This document shows positions 44,032 to 53,702 of a DNA stretch of 64,000 nt, one piece after another. A model generated the notes under the pieces. The model ran no database searches. It was not told where the DNA came from and saw only the letters and a program-made list of their open reading frames with translations. The stretch is from Flectonema sp. DT1601 (taxonomy: Eukaryota; Euglenozoa; Diplonemea; Diplonemida; Diplonemidae): contig OZ025828.1 in the NCBI GenBank assembly GCA_964019425.1, forward strand, positions 248,001 to 312,000, given 5' to 3'. The position numbers and the translations under genes were made by a program. The number at the start of each line of letters is the position of its first letter. Positions within the stretch are counted from its first letter, which is position 1.

Positions 44032-44749
44032 TTACCAGGTGCATGGAATGTCTTCCAAACTGGAGGCCTTGGAGTTCATCAAAAGTGAGATGATAAGACC
44101 ATAAAGTCCCAAAGCCTCAGCAAAGATCAACATAAGAATCATAGCAACGAAGACAGCCTTCTGCTTTCCGTATGCTCTTACTGAAGTGTCACCAACGATA
44201 CCAATCGCGAGACCTGCAGACAAAGATGAAAGACCAGCAGCAAGACCAGCTCCAAAGTGAATGAATCCCATCGATGACATGTACTTAGTAGTCTTGATGT
44301 TAGTGTTGATGATAACGGCTACGATAAGTCCGTAAATACCCAAGATACCTGTTGTTAGGATTAGTTCATTGTTTTGTTTTGATTCACCGCAACCCGAGAA
44401 ACTGATAGAGACTTACTTCTCAACCAGGTGAGTAACAGAATACTCACATTCCAAACATTTCAATTAAATTACATACCAGCCATGACTACTGGAACGATAC
44501 CACGCATGATCTTAGTGCTGTCTACGAGAGACAAGTGAGCAACACCGACACCCTGTTGTTGTTATTATTGTTTTGTATTTTTTTGTGGTGGAAAGCTTTT
44601 TGATATCACTAAAACACAATAAGCAAGTCACATACAGCCTTGGCGGTACCGTACGCGGCACCCAAGTTAGCGAATACGAGAGCTGCAACACATCCCATTG
44701 ATCCGAAGAAGTATGCCGACATTGGCTCGATATCTGCGCAGTTAGCCAT
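44032..44749 (-). CDS. V-type ATPase proteolipid subunit c, copy 2
   Basis: Exons are 44636-44749, 44477-44552 and 44032-44348 (introns of 83 and 128 bases); 168 residues, ending CTW then TAA. The protein is identical to copy 1 apart from the missing final His. Introns are also nearly identical (one extra T in a T run and one base change in intron 1). The duplicated block spans roughly 44025-44815. It is downstream of, and co-directional with, the JmjC gene. Confidence 0.95.
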
Positions 44750-44833
44750 TTTGTTAAAAGGTTAAAGGTCGTAAAGATCACTGTGGAAGAAGAGTGAAAG
44801 ATGAATCAAAATACAACTTATAAAAAAGCACTT

Positions 44834-45945
44834 CTAATACCAATACGCAACGGATATACTTTCTTCCAACGACAGCATAGAATGAAACCAATTAGGTGGA
44901 ATTATGACTGATTGACCCTCAAGAAGTTCACCACAAAATCCTTTGGAGAAGTCTGGCAAGGATATTTCTAGTCCTTCATTCAGTCTTCTCATAAGATAGG
45001 TACCTTCTGAATCTAACTCCGCTGCAGTGATTGATGTTTCTGTCACTGCCACTGAAGGAAACAGTCTTACATATTTACTTCCCTTAACCTGAACAAACAT
45101 GTTAGTAACCGGATCCGTATGAAGTGGTGTAAAGGTCTGTTTCGGTCCAATAAAAACCACCGGCTGTGTACCTTCAGGAACCCCTTCAGGAACAGGCTTT
45201 AAGTCACTATATAAACTAGGAACTTGATATGTTAATTTATGTTGAGGCATGTAAACTCTTTCTTTGTTGTCATCGTTGTTTATAATGTAAGAAAGTAGCT
45301 CTCCGAACTTTATTATTTCTCTTTTTGAATCCATCATCGTTGAACCTCGCTCTACAGGGACGTAACGATGTCCAGCTGCTTTGCAGAGGTATTCCCACGT
45401 CCACTTTTTAAAAGCAGGCCAGCTCAAGTTGCCTTTCTGTAATGGAAGGAATTTTTTTATTAATCTATCTGTTGTTTGTTCTGATTCATTTTCAGAAATT
45501 AACTTTTCGCATGATACAAAATTTCGATGTCCAGCATCACACTTTAAACGTTTAATGGTGTTGATGCATTCTGAAGATCCCTTTAATTTTTTCAGAGGGT
45601 AACATTTTAATGTAATGTGTGCTTTGTCTGCTTCTTCTGGAGACATTGCGAGGTCGACATCCTCCTCTCCGCAACTGGAATTAATTATTAAGAAATCAGT
45701 TTCTCGTAGTCTATCTTCAATTGACATTAAACTTGTTGTTCTGTTTATAAATCATTAATAAATATTTATTATTTAATTCTCACCCTGGATATTTCAGAAC
45801 AAAAAAAAAAAAAAAAAAAAAAAAAATACGCAATTGAGTCTTTTGATTTTTTTTCAGTAATTCTTAACGAAGGGTACACGCATGACGACAACGGTTTCTC
45901 TTTGTCGTAGTTGAAATTAATATCTGCTTCTGACATAAACGACAT
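44834..45945 (-). CDS. JmjC-domain (cupin) 2-oxoglutarate/Fe(II) oxygenase, two exons
   Basis: Exon 2 (44834-45740) holds the domain; exon 1 (45830-45945) joins in frame (116 + 907 bases, 340 residues) across an 89-base T-rich intron with a GTATTT donor and an ATAAACAG acceptor. If trans-splicing used that acceptor instead, the product would start at 45727 with 297 residues. The iron triad is H246-x-D248 in the FTPLHTDP motif and H325 in PPNWFHSM. The IIPPNWFHSM ending is typical of JMJD5/HIF1AN-like small JmjC proteins, which hydroxylate proteins or demethylate histones. The N-terminal half is unlike known domains. Exon 1 begins MSFMSEADINF. Confidence 0.8.
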
Positions 45946-46512
45946 GGACCTGATTCGGACAACAAAGCCTGTCAAGAAAAGAATTATTTTTGTTTAATAT
46001 TTAGAAAGGGGAAAAAAAAATGTTTCTTGATCAACAATAAAGACCAAAGAGAGAAAACGTGGGGAGGAGGGAGGCCTCATTGAGTGAAGTAAGAAAGAAG
46101 AAGAGAAAGGAAAGTTTTGAAATAAAATTTCATTGAGGGAATCAAAAACAAAAGTAAACCATTACTCTCAAATAGAAGTAGGAATTTCAGAATATTAAAA
46201 AACCCTTCGATTCTTTTATTTTCTTTTTTTTTTTTTTAAAATTATTATTTTTTTCTTTTTTTTTTTTTTTTTCCACTGTTTTTTTTACTTTTTCCTCAGG
46301 TTTCTCTTTTTTTTTTTAATCAACAAGAAAAAATACAACACTCGGATTATTGGGACTGGCGAGGGGAGTGAGATGTATGAGGAAGAACCCAACAGGATGC
46401 GTACTTACCTCAATTCAGTGCCAATAATAATACATAGGAAAATCATTGTGCAAGGGTATACATATTAAAACTGTTATGATAAGAACAAGTCTTACCTTAC
46501 CCATCATCAGTC
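45946..46512. other. Intergenic
   Basis: A/T tracts. A minus-strand ATG near 46430 (MIFLCIIIGTEL) ends at a strong GTAAGT donor (46395-46405), but the only continuation found gives a ~25-residue product, so it is not called. Confidence 0.4.
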
Positions 46513-47230
46513 TTACCAGGTGCATGGAATGTCTTCCAAACTGGAGGCCTTGGAGTTCATCAAAAGTGAGATGATAAGACCATAAAGTCCCAAAGCCTCA
46601 GCAAAGATCAACATAAGAATCATAGCAACGAAGACAGCCTTCTGCTTTCCGTATGCTCTTACTGAAGTGTCACCAACGATACCAATCGCGAGACCTGCAG
46701 ACAAAGATGAAAGACCAGCAGCAAGACCAGCTCCAAAGTGAATGAATCCCATCGATGACATGTACTTAGTAGTCTTGATGTTAGTGTTGATGATAACGGC
46801 TACGATAAGTCCGTAAATACCCAAGATACCTGTTGTTAGGATTAGTTCATTGTTTTGTTTTGATTCACCGCAACCCGAGAAACTGATAGAGACTTACTTC
46901 TCAAACAGGTGAGTAACAGAATACTCACATTCGAAACATTTCAATTAAATTACATACCAGCCATGACTACTGGAACGATACCACGCATGATCTTAGTGCT
47001 GTCTACGAGAGACAAGTGAGCAACACCGACACCCTGTTGTTGTTATTATTATTTTGTATTTTTTTGTGGTGGAAAGCTTTTTGATATCACTAAAACACAA
47101 TAAGCAAGTCACATACAGCCTTGGCGGTACCGTACGCGGCACCCAAGTTAGCGAATACGAGAGCTGCAACACATCCCATTGATCCGAAGAAGTATGCCGA
47201 CATTGGCTCGATATCTGCGCATTTAGCCAT
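46513..47230 (-). CDS. V-type ATPase proteolipid subunit c, copy 3
   Basis: Exons are 47117-47230, 46958-47033 and 46513-46829; 168 residues. It is identical to copy 2 except Asn3 to Lys (AAC to AAA). Introns keep the same positions and lengths (83 and 128 bases) with only a few substitutions. The duplicated block is about 46502-47293. Splice sites and the upstream acceptor are conserved, so the gene looks functional. Confidence 0.95.
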
Positions 47231-48096
47231 TTTGTTAAAAGGTTAAAGGTCGTAGAGATCACTGTGGAAGAAGAGTGAAAGATGAATCAAAAAATCATAG
47301 TTTCAATATTCACAAGTTAGCAAAACATGTTTATGCTTATCCTATACCGGAATAGATTATTTAATTTTTTTTTTTTTTTTTTTTGAAAAAATTATTTAAG
47401 AAAAAACACGCCTTCCATAACAGTCACGGGTAGGTTTACCCGCATATTGTTTATCTAACTATCTCATTCTGTTTTTTTTTTTTTTTTTTTCCAAAGGGGT
47501 GTTGGGAAAATGACCAATCATCATCATTACGTACTGCAGATATGGAAAAAGATAAATTTTAAAAAAAAAAAAAAAAAACAACGAAGAAAAAGAAGAAACA
47601 AAAAAAAAAAAACTACGTCAAATTTTTTTTTTTTTTTTTTTAATTATTATTATATTGTTGTTGTTAGTTGTTGGTAATCGTTGAATGCCGCAGATGTAAT
47701 AAAAAAAAATAAAAATAAGAAAGAGTGTCTCGCTATAATCATCAGCCTCGCGGAAGTATTAAGCAATTTTTGTGTTACTGAGGTCGCATTGGTTTGGTTT
47801 GGTTTTATTTTTTATAATATCGACTACTTTACTTTACTTTACTTTACTTTTTTTTTTTTTTTTTAAGAAATGTTCTACTGAATGAGAGCAACGTCGGAGA
47901 CTCAGCCGAACAGAGCACTTGCTGCTTTGTTCCTCTTGTTCATTGGTCGTTTTTTTTTTTTTTTTTTTTCGTTTTTTTTTAAAAATACAAACTCATTCTC
48001 AATTTTTTTTTTTTTTTTTTGGTTAATTTTGCACAGACAGGTTTTCATTCAACCATATTTTCGCATTTTGACTCATAGACATAATAGAGTGGAAAA

Positions 48097-48226
48097 AACC
48101 ATTCAGCTTAGCTTTATATTTCGTTGAACGCCGACAGAATCCTATCGCATGGGGTGAAAATAAATCATGACCATAAGAAATAACGGCTTTCAATCTGAAT
48201 AGTTTCTTCTCCGACTACGTCGGGTC
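48097..48226 (+). repeat. SINE-like dispersed element, copy A
   Basis: About 130 bp from AACCATTCAG to CCGACTACGTCGGGTC, followed by an A tail of about 22 plus further A-rich sequence. The left end (ATTCAG.TTAG) can pair with the right AATCTGAATAG, and a small CCGAC..GTCGG hairpin ends the body. The A tail and several copies suggest a retroposed small RNA. Confidence 0.7.
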
Positions 48227-48231
48227 AAAAA

Positions 48232-48265
<34 letters not shown>

Positions 48266-48532
48266 GGGGAAAAAAACCAAGCCCTGATTGAACGAGGAGA
48301 CATTATTTATTGATAGTAAGTCATACTGTGTAGGAGCATTCAACCACAACAGCGGATCATGCAGGTAGCAAAGGATGAATTGCTCGCTGGGGTTGCAAAA
48401 CTACGTGGAAGGGAAGGGTAGCTGAGGCAAACTCAATTCCAAACCGCAAAAAAAAAAAAATTGCTACGAAAAAAAACACTATTCATGAGATCGATATGTG
48501 AGATGGGAAACCTTTTTAACTTGCGTCCTTCT

Positions 48533-48626
48533 TGCCTAGTAGGCGCAAGTCATCAGCTTGCGCTGATAACGTCCCTGCCATTTGTACACACCGCTTCGTC
48601 GTTGCTACCGATTGAATCCCGTAGTA
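48533..48626 (+). pseudogene. 18S rRNA 3'-region fragment
   Basis: About 95 bases align, from memory, to the 18S segment before and into helix 44: GCCTAGTAGGCGCAAGTCAT, CAGCTTGCGCTGATAACGTC, CCTGCCATTTGTACACACCG and GTTGCTACCGATTGAAT. The nearly universal CCGCCCGTC reads CCGCTTCGTC here. Sequence before and after is not rRNA-like, and the 3' end of 18S (GTAACAAGGTTTCC) is absent. It is therefore a truncated, mutated copy, probably a retroposed or recombined fragment. Confidence 0.8.
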
Positions 48627-48767
48627 ATGTTTCTTAGTTAGAAATCGAAGTTGCTATTTTTTTAGTCTCTACATGGTGCTACCAGGGGACCCCACGTGTG
48701 AGGCCACAGCCGCCTCCATTTATTTTCAAGACGGGGATAAATAGCAGAAACCTACACGTAGCCGAAA

Positions 48768-48797
48768 AGGCTTTTTTTTTTTTTTTTTTTTTTTTTT
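48768..48797 (+). terminator. GC hairpin followed by a long T run
   Basis: GCCGAAAAGGC is followed by about 27 T. This resembles the end of an RNA polymerase III transcript. The ~110 bases upstream (CCAGGGGACCCCACGTGTGA and the following GC-rich part) are unusually GC-rich for the region, so a small RNA gene is possible. No family is recognised. Confidence 0.3.
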
Positions 48798-48830
48798 CAT
48801 TCCCTGGAATTCAGCGGTAAGAACACAAAA

Positions 48831-48967
48831 AACCATTCAGTTTAGCTTTATATTTCGTTGAACGCAGACAGAATCCTATCGCATGGGGTGAAAATAAATC
48901 ATGACCATAAGAAATAACGGCTTTCAATCCGAATAATTTTTTCTGACTTCCGAGACTGCATCGGTAC
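48831..48967 (+). repeat. SINE-like dispersed element, copy B
   Basis: Body 48831-48967, then A21. About 90% identical to copy A over the first 105 bases, including GAACGCAGACAGAATCCTAT and GAAAATAAATCATGACCATA. The 3' hairpin region is more changed. Same orientation as copy A, 734 bp away. Confidence 0.7.
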
Positions 48968-49660
48968 AAAAAAAAAAAAAAAAAAAAAGGTGTTGAACTG
49001 TGTATTCAGCTGTTGGATGTTTTGTGTCCCGAAACTGCGAAGCTGACTTAAACAGAAGCTAAAGGAAGTTAGTTCGTGGACTGTCCTAACATTGTTTTGT
49101 TTTTAGCTCTCTCACAATACTTGTTATTTGCAAAAGGGAAAGAAAAAAAAAAAAGAAAAGAAGAAGAAAAAAAATACACAAATTTCGCAAAAGGATGCAA
49201 CAGTAAAGAAGAAGAAAAAAAAAATCAAAGATGAAACATATGAGTGTTAAAAAGAGGCGGTTGTTATATATAATATAGATCTTACAATGGAGGGTTTTTT
49301 TTTTTTTTTTTTTTTTTTTAATAGATTTTCGACATCACCTTTTGTCTTCGACACTGTGCTCGATGAAGGTTCAAACAGAGAGAAAAAAAGGAAAAAAAAA
49401 AAAGGAAAAAAAAAAAAAAAAAAAATCTTTCTTCCCGATTGGAAAATCTTTTTTGTAGGTCATGGAAAAAAAAAAAAAAAAACATAATAATGAAAAAGAG
49501 TGCACAACAATACAGGGAAATCAATATATTTATATTTCGACTTTTATTGTCGCATTTCCAAGCTTGTTCTTATAAAACAGCACATGATAGAATGAGGGTA
49601 TGTATTTTTCTTTTTTTTTTTTTTTTTTCTCGCAAAGTTTTTTTATTATTATTTAATTAT

Positions 49661-50403
49661 GGTTTTCCACAGTGATATGCCCAAGATCAAAAACTACCTC
49701 AAAAATAGTAGCAGTTAGCCGTTGAGTGGCTTGAAGAATCAAATACAGGATTTCATTCTTGTTAGCCTAAATTCGTAAAAAAAAAAAAAAGAAGAAAAGG
49801 AATTACATAATATATCAACACAAATGGTGTACCGGAAGTAATATTTTTGGGGGGAAAAAAAAAAGATTTATAAAAAAAAATCAGTCCAACAGTGTGGATT
49901 ACGTAATATTTTTTCCCTTTCACTTTTTTTTTTTTTTTTTTTTTTCCTTTTTTAAAAAACAACAACAAACAACAACAAAAAAAAAAATGAACTTTTTTTA
50001 GGAACCTGTTTTACAAAGTGTTTGCTAAATACAGGTACAAGGAAACACAAAAAAAAAAAAAAACGGAGCAGCTTCATTTCCCCACTTATATGCAGACTCT
50101 TATCATACCAGACGAGGTAGAAATTTTCCACACCACGTGACGTGTCGACTTACCTTATTATTATTATTATTTTTTTTTTTTTTTTGTGCTCACAACATCT
50201 GCCTTCCAAACCGGAAGGCATCTCTGCAGATGCTACAAGAAACGTGTCTGTTGCCCTGCAAGATGCGGCAGTCTCACATTAGCATAATCGCCTATCCAGT
50301 TACATTATCTCAATCAGAGAGATTTCAACCTCCGCCGGTGTGAATGTAATGGCAATGAGAGAGTCGGTGCTGCTCCCTTTGTAAACAACCCAGCCAAGCC
50401 GCC
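49661..50403 (-). other. Probable 3' exons of the FAS/SAT-like gene (model unresolved)
   Basis: Three stretches read as protein and join in one consistent frame: 50304-50403 (GRLGWVVYKGSSTDSLIAIT...), 50194-50255 (MATDTFLVASAEMPSGLEGR, donor GTGAGC) and 50109-50153 (KSTRHVVWKISTS, donor GTATGA). A last open stretch near 49661-49768 encodes LILQATQRLTATIFEVVFDL and ends in TAA. The join from exon 4 (50469) to 50403 is off by one base in frame, so either a splice site is misjudged or the assembly has an error next to the A22 run. Confidence 0.45.
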
Positions 50404-50468
50404 CTATTTTTTTTTTTTTTTTTTTTAAAAACAAGAAAATCTAACATAAATCTAATTGCGAAGCATAC

Positions 50469-52573
50469 CTTCCGTTTGTGACTTCCGCCACTCGGAGTGT
50501 CTGCAGTTGGGATAGTTGACCGTGGAGGAGATGTTACTATCTTCTCAAGATCTAGAAGATCATACTGTTTTGTTTGTTTTTGTTTGTTGTTTTCTTAATA
50601 AACAGTATCGCAAGACACAACTACTTGTGTGAAAAACTGGAGAAGAAGAAAAAAACATACCACATCCCAAACTTCCATTACGGCAGCAACAGTAGGGCAC
50701 ATGATGAGAAGAGTTGGGGGCATGCCGCGATTGATGACAGAAGAGAGTGTGTCAGTGAACTGAACAGCGAGTGCGGTAAGTGCAACAGACGTACGCAGCT
50801 CAAGTTCTTCAGCTGCTTCATCAGAAGTCAGGACCTTAATAGCTCCTGTAGACTCGTCAATAACTACATCATATTTATCAGATGGTGATACAGCACTACC
50901 TCCAAACTTAGGACTTGAACAGGGACTACCAGTAGGTGTGGTTCCATGAAACTTCGTAGCTGATGGCGTTGCTACTTTCGTAAGCCCCAGTTCCAACCAT
51001 GACGTAGATAATTCAACTGTACTCTTATCAACCCTCTTTAATATCCCTAATAGGTGTAGTAATTCATTTATTATCGCACACTTTTGAAATGTTTGCCGCC
51101 GAATTTGCCTCTTCGTTGATCTCCGGGGGGATATTTTCTCTGCAGTAATCACCCGAAGCCTTGGATGCGAAACAGCCTTCAGGCGATGATTTGGCAGCTG
51201 ACTCATAAGAGCTTTCGAGAGTAAATCCTTAGACGACGCCCCAGGACCAAGATCTAAGAAATTACTACCAACTGGAACGATGGGTAAAAACTTTAACAAA
51301 TTATGTCGATACATCGATAACGCAAATGCTAGTTCTCCAGATAATCCTTCCGTGGACTGTTTTGTTTGTTTTTTTTTTTTTTTTTTTGGAACAAATTTTT
51401 TGTACCAAAAAAGTTAACAAAAAAAACAAACCTCTCGAAGACTCTTCCCCGTCACTGGAGAGATTACGTCGACCTTAAGATGATGAGAATGGAATTCTGT
51501 TGTTGTTTATTATTAAATTGGATGTTCTTACTGGTGGTCAATTTTAAGAGAGAAGAAATTGTATTTGGGTACATACCGATTTCGTCGTCTCTCCAAGCAT
51601 TAACAATATCCCTCGGAAGACGTTGGCAATAATATAAAGAATTAATTGGCCCGTCCAGAGCTTGGTATGCTTTTGTTGGTTTTGTCCCTGATTTCTGTTG
51701 ATAGAGTTGAACCATTCTCTCTAAACGCATTAAGTCAAGAGGATGACCGCAAACAAATGCTGCCCTGGGTCCCAAAATGCGACTTATTTCCAGAGTTGAG
51801 TAGGTTTTTGATGTTCGGTCAGCAGGTATTTTATTTACCCTTGTCACGATTCGTTCTAAAACAGGTAAAGCAATGTTAGTCACGCTGAGAACGTAAGTTG
51901 CTCGATGATCAATTTTGGGTGTTATCGATTCGTTGTTATCTTGGAGTGAAAATCCAACCCAAAAACTTGCTCTTAAAGCAATGCATGCTTGTTTTGAAAA
52001 GTCTTCCTGCGATGATGCTGTCGCTGCAGCAACAGCTGCAAGCATTCCCTTTCCGAATATTAAAAAAGAATGAAAACAGTCTCTCACACTTGTCCATGAC
52101 CATTCTTTGGGAGTGGTAACAGTACAGAGAACATGAAAAGCTGTCAGTTGAACCAAGGTAGTGATCGGCCAGGCGACAATACTCTGATTGAAGTATAGTT
52201 CAGCAGGTACTTCACTAGGACAATCTAACCAATGCATAATTCGAAATGATTTTAATAAAGTATTTAATTCATCACTACAAATCTTAATAAACTCTCTAGC
52301 ACTTGGATACGTCCTGGCCATGTAAACTAGATCATGAAAACAAGGTTTCTCTGCTGTGCTTCCGAATAAACCAATCAGAGCTTTACCGTTTTTGCTTTGC
52401 TGAAGATAACCTAAGATAGTGTTATTGTCAGTAGTCGGTTCTGGTTGTTGAGAGTGGACGTAGGTAGAATTTAGTCGTTGCATTCCAGGGTGTAATACCT
52501 TGCTGGGTGAATCCAAATTCTCGATGTTGAGGTGCCGATCTCCTCCAGCTGGAGGTCCTCCGGAGTCCGACAT
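50469..52573 (-). CDS. Fungal-type FAS/SAT acyltransferase-like protein, catalytic motif missing (exons 1-4)
   Basis: Exons are 51577-52573, 51432-51496, 50661-51356 and 50469-50564 (618 codons, frames consistent). From memory it aligns along the acetyltransferase domain of yeast FAS beta: SIVAWPITTLVQLTAFHVLC with the CPLIG..QLAHYVVT block, LGPRAAFVCGHPLDL with NGAKNLVVSGPPQSL, LKVDVISPVTGKSLRE with IQIPVYDTFDGSDLR, and NFLDLGPGASS with HILDFGPGGAS. The nucleophile motif GHSQG is IFGKG here and the catalytic His block is not recognisable, so this is likely a non-catalytic relative. Further exons follow at 49661-50403. Confidence 0.7.
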
Positions 52574-53702
52574 ATTGCCGGAGTGACTCTCACCTCGTTA
52601 AACAATTCCTCTCGTCAGATTAGAGATACTTGAGTTGGGGGGAAAAGAACAAAAATATGAATATGAAAATAAAACAACATCACCTTCTTTTGAGTATTAA
52701 AATTACTTTAAAAAAAAATGCTAACAAACAATTTTTTTTTTTTTTTTTTTTTTTAAATTTTATTTACTTATTTTTTTAATTTTTTTTTTTTTAATAATTT
52801 TTTTTCCTTTTTTTTTCTCCCTTAAATCCATGATAAAAGAGAGAGAAAAAGAGATACACTAGCGGCCGGTGATCAAAACAACAAGTCACAATAACAACAA
52901 CAACAACAAAAAAAAAAAAAAAAAAGAAAAGTCCATCTCCGGAAAAAAAAACATAAAGAGCAACTGTGGGTACGACACCAGCTCAGTTCGTCTCTCTCTA
53001 GCTCCTACATTCGTGAAATTGATTTGCTGCAGCAAAATTGTGCTAATGTGTGACCGTGCGCCAAATACTATTGTCTCGTTCACTTTTTGACTTTTGGATA
53101 ACAATTTTTAAAAAAAAATAAAAAATTGAAAAACCCTTTTGTCAAAATGTTTGCTAAATTTTCTTTCTTTTTTTTTTTTTTTTTTTTGTTCCCCCCTTTT
53201 TTTTTCCACGTAACACTCGCTCAAAAATTTAAAAAAAAAAAAAAAAAACGTTCGTTCAACAACATCGAAAAGAAAAGAAAAAGAGCAGGATAAAAGTAAT
53301 CGTCGCTACGGTAACCTAATCCGCAGTAACGTAACTAACTAACTAACTCGGACGTGTTTTGCCATTAAAAATCTTTGCAGGCCAACATTATTTCTTGTGC
53401 ATTGGCACTGCGCTTAGTAAAAAAAAAAATAAAATAAAAAAAACTGCGAATAGTAACCACAACAATTCCACATACAAACTACGAAAGAGATTAAAAAAAT
53501 AAAAATAAAAAAATAATGAAGAAGAAAAAAATTGGGGGTGGAACAAGGAAGTTTTTATTCATTTTTTTTTTAATTGTTTTACAAAAAACAAACGGACAAT
53601 GAAACAGCCAACAAAGAAAAAAAAACGGGAAAAAAAAAAAAAAAGAATTCTATTCTCTTTTTTTTCATTAAGGAAACAAAATCGTTAAGGTTTTTGATTT
53701 CT
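52574..53702. other. Intergenic
   Basis: Homopolymer-rich. One less A/T-rich stretch (52960-53090) has no supported coding potential. Confidence 0.5.

Larger units (their letters stand above)
47231..49660. other. Repeat- and homopolymer-rich intergenic region
   Basis: No protein gene is supported. It holds two SINE-like copies, the 18S rRNA fragment, a hairpin followed by a long T run at 48768-48797, and many A and T tracts. The repeated ACTTT motif near 47827-47849 is a short microsatellite. Confidence 0.6.

Noticed and set aside
46390-46445. Signal-peptide-like mini exon (MIFLCIIIGTEL) before a GTAAGT donor
   Set aside because: The only continuation found gives a 25-residue product; too weak to call.
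50170-50400. Apparent U4 snRNA-like match (GCGATTATGCTAAT) and hairpins
   Set aside because: The stretch reads as spliced coding exons; the K-turn and 5' stem-loop of U4 are missing.
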